From NCBI RefSeq assembly GCF_021028955.1, contig NZ_JAIWPE010000025.1:1-64000 (forward strand): a DNA stretch of 64,000 nt. Reading direction: 5' to 3'. The position numbers and the translations under genes are program-made. The notes below the pieces were generated by a model, which made no database searches, was not told the origin of the DNA, and saw only the letters and a program-made list of their open reading frames with translations. Each line of letters begins with the position of its first letter. Position 1 is the first letter of the stretch. Source of the DNA: Salipaludibacillus sp. CUR1. Lineage in GTDB: Bacteria > Bacillota > Bacilli > Bacillales > Salisediminibacteriaceae. Below are positions 17,249-26,641 of the stretch, piece by piece.

Positions 17249-20200
17249 TTAATGCCGATCTTGTATAAGCCCGCTCACTTCTTCATATTCCTTTTGTAAA
17301 ACGGTCTTTTCGCCCGGGTCAAGCAGAATATCAAACCGTTTGCTTTCTTCATCAATCCCTTTAATGAGCAGATTCTTTAAAGATTTTTCCAGTTTGCCAA
17401 GCTCCTCCTCGGCTTGTTTTTCCAGCTGGCTCTCATAAGCCCGGATGATTCCGGAGGCCTGTTCTGCTCCTGCTTCGACTACAGCTTCCTTTAATTCCTT
17501 TATTTTTCCCTCTTCAAAAAAATCTTTCTTTGATTTGATATAAGGGAGAAACGGATCCACCTCTAAATTAAACGACAATTCCCCGCTCCCGGTTTCTAAA
17601 CGGAACGACGGAACCTTTTCTTCTACAGATAAATAAGGAAGCCGTGTTCTTGACGTTTCTTCCTCCATTTTAAACCAATGCGTGCTGATGCGTTTCATCG
17701 CATTTTCGAGTCTAATGGCGACAGCTTCAAGCTCCTGTTTTAAAAACTGTTCGCCTAAACTGCGCCATTCCTGCAGAGCGCCTGCCAGCTGGCTCTGCAG
17801 CTCTTTTTTACTGGAGCCGGTTAACACAGTCACATTAACTGCTGTCGGATAATAATCATTCAGTACATAGGTCATCCGTTGCCTTAAATAAAGCGTAAAC
17901 TGTTCCAGTTCATGAAATATATCTCTTACCGCATGACTGAACTGGGCTTCTTCCACCCGATCCATCTCCTTCTGAGCCGCCTGCTTTAACTCAGACTGTT
18001 TTTCAACCTGGACGGCATGTTCCTCATTCATAAATTGAATCGTATCAAGCATTTTTCCGGTGTAATGGATCAGCTGGCTCGAAAGCAGTTTAAAGCTGAG
18101 AGATTTCAGTTCCAGGATTGTTTTATCATAAAAATGCGCCTCAAACTCTGAAAAGCTTGACTCTTCCCCTTTACTCGACAATTTGTTGGCGAGCCCTTCC
18201 TTACTTGATACATGGTGCAGCCTCGGACGGGTAATCCCGTTACTTACGAGCTGGTCTCTGACATGCTGTCTGACACCGTTAAGCTCGCCTCTGCTTCCTG
18301 CCAGGTCAGAAGCATTAATAATAAAATAAAGTTTGTCCTCGTTAAAGCTTTCATTCACCTGGCCCATTTGTTGAAGGAAATAATGGTCTGCTTTTGAAAA
18401 AGCATGGTTGTAATACGTTAAATAGAAAATAGCATCAGATTGCCGGAGCTGCTGGAAAGCTAAATTCGTATGGCGGCCATTGATGGAATTTACCCCGGGG
18501 GTGTCGACCAGCACAATCCCTTTCTCTGTCAGCGGGCAGTCATAATACATATCCACCTTTTCAACAAGGCAGGCGTGTGTTTCATCCGCCACAAACCTGT
18601 TCATTTCTTCGAAGGACACCGTGAGGGTTTCCCCTAAACTGTGCTCCATTTTTTCCAGGCTTTTTCTGATCGTCATCAAATAGTCCGCATTTGTTTTCTG
18701 ATAACTCGTCACAAACTCTTTTAAAGACGGCTTCCATCCGGCCAAAGACTTCAGATCCAGTTTGAGATCGAGGGACTCAGCCACAAAAGCGACTTCTTTA
18801 GACAACGCTTCCTCTGTTTTGAAAGTTACCACAGCGGTTTCATTCTCATAACGGTCTGTCGGCTTCTGGACAGTATTTACCGCCGCCGTCGTCGGATGAG
18901 GGGAAACAGGCATCACCTTCGCGCCAAGCAGTGCATTAGCGAAACTGGATTTCCCTGCACTGAAAGCTCCAAACAAGGATATGATAAATGTCTGGTTTTC
19001 AAATCGTTCAATACGGTCTAACAGCTGCTTCCGGTCTTTTTCAAACAGCTGGGAACGGCTGCCCTCTAACAGCTGGGTTTTCCAGGCTGCGACAGACGTC
19101 TCCATGTCCTGTTCCGAAAAACTCTCAGTTTCCACTTCCGCCTCGCTGAACTCCTCATCAATCACTGATTCTTCAGGAAGAGAAACAGTGATAAAGGATG
19201 CGTTGTCAGGAGAAGTTGGATAAGGTAATTCAGCTGTCTGTGCCGCCTTATCTTTAAAAGCTGAATCGGCAGGCAGGGTTTGGAGTTCATTTTCAAGACA
19301 CTTCAGCTGCTGTTTAAACCTCTCCTCAATTGCCGTAATCTGTTCTTTATATGGTTCCAGTTCGCTTAAAGCAAACAGACGTTCCAGAACCGTTTCTTCT
19401 TCTTTTTTGTAATGAGCCTGCAGCCCGTCAAGTTTTAAAGACATGAGCCGTTCCGCTTGCGACTGCACGTCCCTGACGATTTGTGCGGTCATTTCTTTCG
19501 TAAAGTTATACACATAATCCCTGTTTACAGGCCCGCTATTGACATTGTTTTTTAGCCTGTCGGCCGTAATAGTGACATTCAGTTCACCTAGCGCCTTCTC
19601 AAAATCATTTTTATTTGAGAGCAGATGCCGGTCAGTGTTCTGAAAATAGGCTTTGACGTGGAACATCAGCTGGCTTTTGATTTTGTCCTGAAGCTCCTCG
19701 GTTAATTTAGCTAACCGCCTCTCCTGTTCTTCCTGCGTCTTTTTCTTTGAGAATAAGAAGCCTGTTTTAAACCCTTTCTGCTGACTCTCAAGCCAGCTGC
19801 GGACCAGTTCAGTCGTCGTGTAAGGGAATAACGTCACGTTCCGGTAAAAACTCCCCATCTCTTCCTGGTACGCTTCGAACATCTCTGTTCTGTAATGCCG
19901 CAGGAATTCCAGTTCTTTTTCAAGAGTCTCCTGTTTTGCCAAATCTTCAGACTTGTACCCTTTGTCGTCAATCTCCTGCAAAACGGCATCCACAGCCTCC
20001 TGTTTTTCTTCCTGGACACGGCTCATGACTGATTTATAGAACCCTTTTTTTACCTGGGCGTATGAATCGCCTGCAATTTTACTGCTATTATAAAGCAGCC
20101 CTTTAATATGCTGTTCCAAACGGCTGAATTCATTAGCCGGATGATCCATTTTTTTCATCGTTGTAAAATAAATGCCGTAGTGGCGGATGCCCCAGCTTTT

Positions 20201-20848
20201 AAACACGCCATCCACAGACTGTTTATAATCCGCAAGAGAAATCTCTTCCTCATTATGTTTATCTATCTGGTTAATAACGATGTACACTGGTTTATTTTCC
20301 TCTGTCAGCTGCTTTAAAAAATACAAATTTGTTTCTGACTGGACATGATTATAATCCATCACATAGACGATGGCGTCTGTTGTGTAAAGCTGCTCAAGTG
20401 TGACTGATTCGTGGCTTTCGTCTGTCGAATCCACTCCCGGCGTATCCACAATACATCCGTTCTCACCTAAAAAGGCAAGCGGCGCTGTAATCGTCATACC
20501 GGCAAGCTCGTCTCCGTCCATCCCCCAGTTCCGGACCTTATCCCAGGGAATATCATTGTCAAATCTGATATCGTCCCCGCCTGTTTTTGTGTGTAAATTA
20601 AGCCCTGTTTCCCCTTGTCTGATTTTAATAACGTTTGCGCTTGTAGGAATTGGACTGACAGGAAGTATATCAGCACTCACTAATCTGTTCAGCAGCGTGG
20701 ATTTCCCCGCGGAAAAATGCCCGCAAAAAGCAATTTCAAATGTGCCGCTGTCTCTTTTATCACCAATCCGCTGTAAACGGCTTCGTTCCTCTTCGGTAAA
20801 CACTAACTCATTTTGGCTTTCAGTCTGTTTCTCTCCAGTCGTTTTCAT
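17249..20848 (-). CDS. dynA: Bacterial dynamin-like protein with two GTPase domains
   Basis: About 1199 aa, close to B. subtilis DynA/YpbR (1193 aa). Two complete dynamin GTPase modules in tandem: the first with P-loop GHFSAGKST (about 43-51), switch DTPGVDST and NQIDKH; the second with P-loop GAFSAGKSS (about 625-635), DTPGVNS and a degenerate NASD in place of NKxD. Each is followed by a long helical stalk region. DynA tethers and fuses membranes without nucleotide and protects cells against membrane stress and phage. The start is ATG at 20848 or 20851 behind GGAAGGTG. Confidence 0.93.
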   Translation of the reverse strand: MKTTGEKQTESQNELVFTEEERSRLQRIGDKRDSGTFEIAFCGHFSAGKSTLLNRLVSADILPVSPIPTSANVIKIRQGETGLNLHTKTGGDDIRFDNDIPWDKVRNWGMDGDELAGMTITAPLAFLGENGCIVDTPGVDSTDESHESVTLEQLYTTDAIVYVMDYNHVQSETNLYFLKQLTEENKPVYIVINQIDKHNEEEISLADYKQSVDGVFKSWGIRHYGIYFTTMKKMDHPANEFSRLEQHIKGLLYNSSKIAGDSYAQVKKGFYKSVMSRVQEEKQEAVDAVLQEIDDKGYKSEDLAKQETLEKELEFLRHYRTEMFEAYQEEMGSFYRNVTLFPYTTTELVRSWLESQQKGFKTGFLFSKKKTQEEQERRLAKLTEELQDKIKSQLMFHVKAYFQNTDRHLLSNKNDFEKALGELNVTITADRLKNNVNSGPVNRDYVYNFTKEMTAQIVRDVQSQAERLMSLKLDGLQAHYKKEEETVLERLFALSELEPYKEQITAIEERFKQQLKCLENELQTLPADSAFKDKAAQTAELPYPTSPDNASFITVSLPEESVIDEEFSEAEVETESFSEQDMETSVAAWKTQLLEGSRSQLFEKDRKQLLDRIERFENQTFIISLFGAFSAGKSSFANALLGAKVMPVSPHPTTAAVNTVQKPTDRYENETAVVTFKTEEALSKEVAFVAESLDLKLDLKSLAGWKPSLKEFVTSYQKTNADYLMTIRKSLEKMEHSLGETLTVSFEEMNRFVADETHACLVEKVDMYYDCPLTEKGIVLVDTPGVNSINGRHTNLAFQQLRQSDAIFYLTYYNHAFSKADHYFLQQMGQVNESFNEDKLYFIINASDLAGSRGELNGVRQHVRDQLVSNGITRPRLHHVSSKEGLANKLSSKGEESSFSEFEAHFYDKTILELKSLSFKLLSSQLIHYTGKMLDTIQFMNEEHAVQVEKQSELKQAAQKEMDRVEEAQFSHAVRDIFHELEQFTLYLRQRMTYVLNDYYPTAVNVTVLTGSSKKELQSQLAGALQEWRSLGEQFLKQELEAVAIRLENAMKRISTHWFKMEEETSRTRLPYLSVEEKVPSFRLETGSGELSFNLEVDPFLPYIKSKKDFFEEGKIKELKEAVVEAGAEQASGIIRAYESQLEKQAEEELGKLEKSLKNLLIKGIDEESKRFDILLDPGEKTVLQKEYEEVSGLIQDRH

Positions 20849-20851
20849 CAT

Positions 20852-21084
20852 ATCCACCTTCCTTACATCTTTTTATAATAACGAATTTTCGGAAAAATGA
20901 GAAGGAAAGTAATCAAATTATAAGGAAAGCGCTCTATATTTTTTAGACAAAAAGGGTTTAGTGAAATATAGAGGCTGACCAGGTAGAAACAAGATGGGTT
21001 AAATAGAAGAAATTCCCCAGTATGCCCTTCGCCTTAAGTGAACCTGCAAATGAAGGAAAACTTAGCAGGAATTCTCTTTCGGGG
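20852..21084. other. AT-rich intergenic stretch upstream of dynA
   Basis: No gene is supported. It should contain the dynA promoter (minus strand). The part at about 21030-21060 (CCCTTCGCCTTAAGTGAACC) is a distant relative of the module at 14406 and 50858, so the repeat element that follows may extend into this stretch. Confidence 0.4.
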
Positions 21085-21446
21085 CTAGAGGACGGGACAA
21101 AACTAAAAACAAGTTTGTCAAAGACGAACAATAATTTTATCAGACATTTTAAAACGTGGGTCACTTTTAGTTTTACCACATATTAAATAGCCTCAGCTTT
21201 TTTATTGAAGGACAGAAGGCGGCGACGCCACAGGGGGTATGCGCAGTCTGAAGATCCAATTCAACGAAGCTCCAGGCTGAGTTGAATTTAGCTGAAGACA
21301 AGCCCCTGGGCAAGTGTCCGCCTGGCGGACTGAAATGACTGCCATTACTATTTATCAGAGTTAAGTACATAAGCGAAAAACCGAACAAAAATCATAAGAT
21401 TTGTTCGGCTTTCTTTATGATTACTATTCTTTTGTCCCGGCCTCTC
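21085..21446 (-). repeat. Dispersed modular repeat, near complete copy (reverse orientation)
   Basis: Bounded by GACGGGACAAAAC at the left and TTTTGTCCCGGCCTC at the right, that is, inverted ends of the type GAGGCTGGGACAAAA. Inside are, read on the minus strand: a terminator hairpin AACCGAACAAA/TTTGTTCGG with T-tract (21376-21412), the perfect GTCCGCCTGGCGGAC hairpin (21316-21330), the AGGGGCTTGTCTTCAGC module, and a CAACTCAGCCTGGAGC/GATCTTCAGACTGCGC module. The same order is found at 50.7-51.2 kb in plus orientation. Short reading frames inside it are not considered genes. Confidence 0.88.
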
Positions 21447-21467
21447 TTTTATATTTTAAATAACAAA

Positions 21468-21504
21468 AGACCCTCAAATGGAAGTTTCCATAATAAGAGT
21501 CTTC
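21468..21504 (-). terminator. Terminator of fabF
   Basis: Stem AAGACTC ... ATGGAA/TTCCAT ... GGGTCTT followed by TTGTTATT on the minus strand, 14 bp after the stop codon. The adjacent repeat supplies a second terminator. Confidence 0.75.
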
Positions 21505-21517
21505 TTAGATTTAAACC

Positions 21518-22756
21518 TTAATTATATTTTTTAAAAACGAGAGAGGCATTGTGGCCTCCAAATCCGAGAGAGTTAGACATCACCGCCTGGACATCGGCTT
21601 TTCTCGATTCATTTGGCACATAATCCAGATCAAGCTCAGGGTCCGGCGTTTCATAATTAATCGTCGGAGGTAAGATCCCGTCTTTCAATGACAGTACTGA
21701 AAATACAGCTTCGATAGCACCAGCTGCTCCCAGCAAATGGCCTGTCATCGATTTCGTTGAGCTCACACCAAGATTATAAGCGTGAGGGCCGAAAACTTTT
21801 TTAATAGCGTTCGTTTCATAGAGATCGTTGTATGGCGTTGATGTTCCATGGGCGTTTATGCTGCTTATGTCTTCCGGAGAAAAGCCCCCATCGGTTAGAG
21901 CCATTCTCATCGCTCGCTGGCCGCCTTCCCCGTCCAGAGCAGGAGTTGTAATGTGGTGGGCATCGCCAGTCGCTCCGTAACCGCATAGTTCGCCGTAAAT
22001 TTCCGCTCCGCGGGCTAACGCATGCTCCAGCTCTTCCAAAATTAATATAGCTGACCCTTCAGCAATGACAAATCCGTCCCGGTTTTTATCAAATGGGCGG
22101 CTCGCGCTCCTTGGATCGTCATTTGTTGAGAGAGCAGTCATGTTTGAGAAGCCGGCCAGAGTCATTTCAGTAATCGACGCCTCGGCTCCTCCTGCGATCA
22201 TCACATCCGCGTCTCCTTTTTGTATAACGCGGAATGCATCACCAATCGAATTCGTCCCTGATGCGCAGGCGGTTACGGAACAGTTATTCATACCTTTTGC
22301 GCCTAATTCAATCGATACTCTTCCTGAAGCCATGTCCGGAATGAACATAGGAATAATAAACGGACTGACACGTCTTGGCCCTTTACTTAAAAACTTCTTA
22401 TGCTGTTCTTCAAATTCATCTAAACCGCCGATACCCGATCCGATCCATACACCGGTTCGTTCAGCATCCACGTTTTCGCCGACTTTAAGTGAGGCATCTT
22501 CTGCTGCCATTTTGCTCGCAGCTATTGCAAAATGAGTAAAACGAGCCATTCGTCTCGCTTCTTTAAAGTCCATATAGTCTTTAGCCGAAAAGCCTTTTAC
22601 TTCGCCGGCCACTTTCACACTGTACTTCTCCATATCAAATTTAGTAATGGTGTCTATACCGGATTCACCTTTTTTAATTTTTTCCCACGATGTATAAGCG
22701 TCGTTAGCTAGCGGGCTAACAGCGCCGACCCCTGTAACTGCCACTCGTTTATTCAA
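21518..22756 (-). CDS. fabF: Beta-ketoacyl-ACP synthase II (KAS II)
   Basis: 412 aa, the usual FabF length. Condenses malonyl-ACP with acyl-ACP in fatty acid elongation. Catalytic Cys164 (TACASGT), the two histidines in AHGTST and TGHLLGAAG, and the C-terminal NSLGFGGHN loop are all present. The start is TTG at 22756 with AAGGGGAG seven bases upstream. In Bacillus fabF normally follows fabH; here it stands alone with its own terminator, so it may be a second, accessory KAS II. Confidence 0.92.
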   Translation of the reverse strand: MNKRVAVTGVGAVSPLANDAYTSWEKIKKGESGIDTITKFDMEKYSVKVAGEVKGFSAKDYMDFKEARRMARFTHFAIAASKMAAEDASLKVGENVDAERTGVWIGSGIGGLDEFEEQHKKFLSKGPRRVSPFIIPMFIPDMASGRVSIELGAKGMNNCSVTACASGTNSIGDAFRVIQKGDADVMIAGGAEASITEMTLAGFSNMTALSTNDDPRSASRPFDKNRDGFVIAEGSAILILEELEHALARGAEIYGELCGYGATGDAHHITTPALDGEGGQRAMRMALTDGGFSPEDISSINAHGTSTPYNDLYETNAIKKVFGPHAYNLGVSSTKSMTGHLLGAAGAIEAVFSVLSLKDGILPPTINYETPDPELDLDYVPNESRKADVQAVMSNSLGFGGHNASLVFKKYN

Positions 22757-22905
22757 TTCGTTTCTCCCCTTCTTGTTATCATTCAAGCAGGCTCTTATAC
22801 AATAACCGCAAAAATTAACACATGGTCCTAATATCTGATATATAGTTTACATGAAGTCGGTAAGGATTTGAAGTCTCCTTCTTATTTTGTACGCAGAAGT
22901 CCCTT

Positions 22906-23571
22906 TTAATTCCTTTTCATAGAGTTTATAAATGCCGCGTATAAACGGCCGAGACTTATTTCTTCCGTTTTTTTCAAATACAGGTCAGCGTGTTTTAAAA
23001 AAGGCTCCTCACCAATTCCGACAGAAAACATAGGAGTCGCTTTAATAGCTTTCAATCCTGCTTCACTGTCTTCGATGGCTGCGCACTCTCTGTAGTCGGC
23101 TTCTAATTCGTCTGCAGCTTTCAAAAAGATCTCCGGGTCAGGCTTCATACGGGTAATGTCTTTTGCATTTATAATAATGTCGAAATAACCGGTAATTCCC
23201 AGATTTTCAAGCACAGTCCGGGCATTTGAACTGGAAGAAGCAATGGCCGTTCTGATCTTTTCGCTTTTAAGTTCTTTAAGAAAATCAACCATTCCAGGCA
23301 GGGCATCCCCAGGGGCAAGCGTTTGAATATAATCTATGTAATACTTATTTTTAAGGTCAGCAAGCTGATCAATTTCGTTGTCGCTGTAGCTTTTACTGGA
23401 AGGTTTTAAGATTTCCTTCATAATATGTTTCCGGTTCATACCCTGGAGTTGCTGGTTCATTTGCCTTGTAAAGGGCACGCCCTCTCTTTCTGCAACCTTT
23501 TTAATGGACAGATAATGAAACTCTACTGTGTCAGCAAGGACGCCGTCCAAATCAAAAATTACTGCTTTCAT
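22906..23571 (-). CDS. Beta-phosphoglucomutase-type HAD phosphatase/mutase
   Basis: 221 aa. Motif I FDLDGVLADT (nucleophile Asp8, acid/base Asp10), helical cap with FHYLSIKKVA, motif II ASSSSNA, Lys and Asp motifs in RMKPDPEIF and EDSEAGLKA: the pattern of beta-PGM, which interconverts beta-glucose-1-P and glucose-6-P after maltose or trehalose phosphorolysis. No maltose phosphorylase is nearby, so another sugar phosphate is possible. The ATG at 23571 has AGAGGAGG nine bases upstream. It lies 33 bp after the SDR gene. Confidence 0.82.
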   Translation of the reverse strand: MKAVIFDLDGVLADTVEFHYLSIKKVAEREGVPFTRQMNQQLQGMNRKHIMKEILKPSSKSYSDNEIDQLADLKNKYYIDYIQTLAPGDALPGMVDFLKELKSEKIRTAIASSSSNARTVLENLGITGYFDIIINAKDITRMKPDPEIFLKAADELEADYRECAAIEDSEAGLKAIKATPMFSVGIGEEPFLKHADLYLKKTEEISLGRLYAAFINSMKRN

Positions 23572-23604
23572 TTCCATCAGCCTCCTCTTTCCTTTCATTA
23601 ACAA

Positions 23605-24450
23605 TTAAGATTTTCTCATAAGCCTTAATACGAAACGCTCATATAAAGACCAGGGGAGAAGTGTTTTTAACAGAATCGCGCCTGTGACGCCTTTACCCGT
23701 CCGGTAGCGGAACCTCGGGGCAGAATGGCGGCAGATGTCCTTCACAAGTTTAATAACTTTTTCTGGAGACTCTGCTCTTTCGGTCATTTGCCGCGCGTAA
23801 GATTCCATATAGGCCATCAGCCGCCTGTAGTCTTCTATATCTGATTTGGGAGCGCCGGCAATACCTTTTTCCCAAATGCCCGTCTTAAAGGAACCTGCTT
23901 CGATAAGCGACGTATACACATTAAAAGGCTTTAATTCAAGACGGAGCGATTCACTTAACCCTTCCAAAGCATGCTTTGAAGCGGCATAAGGCCCGAGTCC
24001 CGGAAAGCCGGCTTTCCCGCTGATACTCCCAATATTAATCACTTTTCCGTTTCTCGCTTCACGCATCATAGGAATAAACGCTCTGGTCACTGAGGCAACG
24101 CCCAGTACATTTGTCTGAAACTGCTTTTCCCATTCAGTCCCAGACAACGACTCGAATACCCCTCCCTGGCTGTAACCTGCATTATTAATAAGAATATCTA
24201 TCCGCCCGAATCTCTCTCTAATAAATGCGTATAAGTCCCGTATATCGCTGTTTAAAGTCACGTCGAGTTTTTTAACAGTCAAGCTGCCCTCAGAAATTCC
24301 AAGCTTGTCCGCTTCCTCCAACATCTTTTCTTTGTTGGACATATTCCTTATACCTGCGATGACAACATAGTTCTGCTGGGCTAAAGCCATGGCTATTTCT
24401 CTTCCGAACCCGCTGTTCGCCCCGGTGATCAAAACAATCTGTTTAGTCAT
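23605..24450 (-). CDS. Short-chain dehydrogenase/reductase (SDR)
   Basis: 281 aa, classical SDR: cofactor motif TGANSGFG, NNAG, catalytic Ser (GSISG), and Tyr-x3-Lys in YAASK. An NADP(H)-dependent oxidoreductase of unknown substrate; the C-terminal ILLKTLLPWSLYERFVLRLM tail resembles YusZ-type enzymes. The ATG at 24450 overlaps the last 8 bp of the upstream ParB-like gene, indicating translational coupling. Confidence 0.87.
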   Translation of the reverse strand: MTKQIVLITGANSGFGREIAMALAQQNYVVIAGIRNMSNKEKMLEEADKLGISEGSLTVKKLDVTLNSDIRDLYAFIRERFGRIDILINNAGYSQGGVFESLSGTEWEKQFQTNVLGVASVTRAFIPMMREARNGKVINIGSISGKAGFPGLGPYAASKHALEGLSESLRLELKPFNVYTSLIEAGSFKTGIWEKGIAGAPKSDIEDYRRLMAYMESYARQMTERAESPEKVIKLVKDICRHSAPRFRYRTGKGVTGAILLKTLLPWSLYERFVLRLMRKS

Positions 24451-24829
24451 CCGGGAGCCTTTTATATGTATCGATTCGAAGCTGCCATTCTCTTTCAAAA
24501 TCCTCGTCAGGAAGAATCTGTTTTCCTAAATCAGAAACAGAGGTAATCCCTTCTTCCTTGCACCATTCCACACACTTCTTATAAATGTACAGGTCACTTA
24601 CTTCCGGGTAATATTCCACTTCAATCGTTTGAATGCCCTGCTGGTAAGCAAGAAAAGCTTTCGTATGATCTTTAATAAGGACGAGCTCGCCATTTAGTTT
24701 AATAACCTTAAGGGGGTCGTTAATTAAATCGTCCCCTGTAAAACCGTCCATAATCAGCTTTCTCAGTTTGGTGCGGTTAATATATAACTGGCTTGGCTGC
24801 AGCCGGGTTAATGGCGTGCGTATTTTCAT
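24443..24829 (-). CDS. Hypothetical protein with ParB/sulfiredoxin-like segment
   Basis: 128 aa. The segment DPLKVIKLNGELVLIKDHTK followed by AFLAYQQGI resembles the ParB/Srx nuclease-like motif (usually GHHR or GHTR; here KDHTK), and the upstream KLRKLIMDG and downstream IEVEYYPEV fit that fold. It is coupled to the SDR gene by an 8-bp overlap. The function is unknown; the protein would be cytoplasmic. Confidence 0.6.
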   Translation of the reverse strand: MKIRTPLTRLQPSQLYINRTKLRKLIMDGFTGDDLINDPLKVIKLNGELVLIKDHTKAFLAYQQGIQTIEVEYYPEVSDLYIYKKCVEWCKEEGITSVSDLGKQILPDEDFEREWQLRIDTYKRLPDD

Positions 24830-24948
24830 AACTCCTCTCTCCTCTCATGATTTACACCTGGATACTACAAGTATAATACAGGGCTCCCTTTAGAAAAACC
24901 ACGTATATGATAGAATTAAGGAAGACAGCGTCAGACAGGGAGGTGGTT

Positions 24949-26325
24949 ATGGCCATTTACAGCAGACTTTTCGGATTATTGGGAATCCTTTGTTACATAA
25001 CGTCCATCATTTATTTAATCAGCCAGTTTTATCCAAATGTATGGCTGGTCCATACATACAGCGTGTTTGGTGCCGTACTCCTGTTCTTTGCTGTTCTGGC
25101 AATCACAGGGCTCACACGTGTGGTTGTGTTAACACTTTTAGCAGCAGGTTCATATGTCTTTTTTACTTCTGAAACAGGTTTACAGCCAGTGCTGCACGGT
25201 TTCGGACAGAACATGAACCTCTTAACGCTTTTTTTATTAATTCCTTTAATAGGAACGTTTATGTCGACCGCCGGCTATTTATCTGCGTTAAAGGAGAAAG
25301 TGAAGGAACGGGAAAGGCAAGGGGGAAGACACCCTTACCGTTTAAGTTATTTACTTATCGCCACTATCGGGGCTTTATTAAACTTCGGCTCTCTGGCGAT
25401 TGTTAAACGGATCGCTGATGAAAGCTTTTCTTCCTTTCAGGAAAAAAAATTGACTCTGCATATTATGAGAGCTTTTGCTTTTTGTATGCTCTGGTCCCCT
25501 TATTTTGTAAATGTCGGGCTCGTTCTTGTCCTGTTTGACGTCTCCTGGTTTGATATAGGCGGGTATGGAATGATTCTTGGAGTCATCTATATGGCTGTAA
25601 GCGTAGTGATGCTTCCGCATATTTCATTTGCAGATGACCCTTATGTGTCTCAGGAAAGCACTGTTTCTGCAAGCTATACAGGAGCTTCTTTACATTCATT
25701 GTTTATTTTTTCAATTGTGCTGGTAGGCCTGTCATTTTTACTTGATTATCTGTTAGCTGTTAATATGCTGACGGTTGTTTCCTTGCTGGCAGTGGTGCTC
25801 CCATTTATATGGGCTGCTTTCTCAAAGATTCTGAGAGCGTTTATACAGGATGTCTACGAACAGGCCGAAGGTTCTTTCTCCCGGTTAAAAAATGAATTAG
25901 CCGTCTTTATAAGTGCCGGTTATTTTGGGCTTGCTCTTGCTTATACAGAGCTTGGAGAGATTATTTCTTCTGTCCTTTTCCAAATCTCATTTGGTTCTGT
26001 CTATCTTTTTACTGTTTTTGTCATGTTAATCGCCATTCTTCTGGCACAGATAGGGATACACCCGATTATAATAGTAATCGGAATTGGAAGTTCGCTGTCG
26101 CCGTCAACATTCGGCGTAAGCCCCCAGTATATCGCACTCACGCTGCTTCTTGCGTGGACGATGGCCACCCAATTATCGCCATTCTCAGGCCAGGTGCTTA
26201 TGTCCTCTAAATTAATGAATACACCTGCTCCGGTAATCGCAAGGCAAAACGCGCCCTTTGTCTGTATTTGCTTTGTCATATTGTCGTTAGTTCTTTACAG
26301 TTTCCACTTTACCGGCTGGCTATAA
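24949..26325 (+). CDS. Multipass membrane protein, probable transporter
   Basis: 458 aa with about 12 predicted transmembrane helices. The ATG at 24949 follows GGGAGGTGG. A re-entrant-like stretch SSLSPSTFGVSP and the later ATQLSPFSGQVLMSS resemble the twin loops of ion-transporter superfamily carriers, but I cannot assign a family. It stands alone between divergent and convergent genes and ends in a clear terminator. Confidence 0.65.
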   Translation: MAIYSRLFGLLGILCYITSIIYLISQFYPNVWLVHTYSVFGAVLLFFAVLAITGLTRVVVLTLLAAGSYVFFTSETGLQPVLHGFGQNMNLLTLFLLIPLIGTFMSTAGYLSALKEKVKERERQGGRHPYRLSYLLIATIGALLNFGSLAIVKRIADESFSSFQEKKLTLHIMRAFAFCMLWSPYFVNVGLVLVLFDVSWFDIGGYGMILGVIYMAVSVVMLPHISFADDPYVSQESTVSASYTGASLHSLFIFSIVLVGLSFLLDYLLAVNMLTVVSLLAVVLPFIWAAFSKILRAFIQDVYEQAEGSFSRLKNELAVFISAGYFGLALAYTELGEIISSVLFQISFGSVYLFTVFVMLIAILLAQIGIHPIIIVIGIGSSLSPSTFGVSPQYIALTLLLAWTMATQLSPFSGQVLMSSKLMNTPAPVIARQNAPFVCICFVILSLVLYSFHFTGWL

Positions 26326-26364
26326 ACTGTTAGTTATCAAAAGAAATATCCTGCCTGAAAAAAG

Positions 26365-26420
26365 AAATCGCCTCACCTGGTATTTTTAAAGTATCAGAAA
26401 ATCCCGGGGGCGATTTTCTT
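26365..26420 (+). terminator. Terminator after the multipass membrane protein
   Basis: Stem AAATCGCC/GGCGATTT (26365-26372 with 26409-26416) with inner pairing of CCTGG/CCCGGG, followed by TCTTATT. Confidence 0.65.
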
Positions 26421-26512
26421 ATTATCCAATAGTTTGCTCCCTTTAACGAATTATCCTTCCACCGCTTTCTCAAGAAAGTTTCTCCCACGGGAATAGGCAC
26501 CAAGCTGCTCTT

Positions 26513-26641
26513 GTGAACTACCCACCACTTATCACCCTTACTGGTTGATTGAAGTGGGGGCTTCTTGGGTAATCGCCACTTTTGTTAGCTGACGAAATGA
26601 ACCAAGCTAACCCTCTTGTTCCAAGAGTTTATATTCTATGA
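26513..26641 (-). ncRNA. Predicted omega RNA / right end of the IS605 element
   Basis: Region between the tnpB stop codon and the presumed right end. On the minus strand it has three hairpins: CTCTTG-GAA-CAAGAG, GTTAGCT/AGCTAAC, and CCCCCACTT/AAGTGGTGGG. TnpB proteins use an RNA from this part of their element as scaffold, with guide sequence read from the flanking DNA past the right end. Presence of the RNA is inferred from family behaviour, not shown. Confidence 0.55.

Noticed and set aside
20400-20900. Plus-strand 166-codon frame.
   Set aside because: Antisense shadow of the first GTPase domain of dynA.
20958-21388. Two minus-strand frames of 73 and 71 codons in the intergenic region.
   Set aside because: They run through the dispersed repeat, including its hairpins, and no equivalent frame is kept in the other copies.
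22065-22535. Plus-strand 156-codon frame.
   Set aside because: Antisense shadow of fabF with no ribosome binding site.
24907-24949. Upstream ATG at 24907 for the multipass membrane protein.
   Set aside because: No ribosome binding site; GGGAGGTGG clearly directs initiation at 24949.
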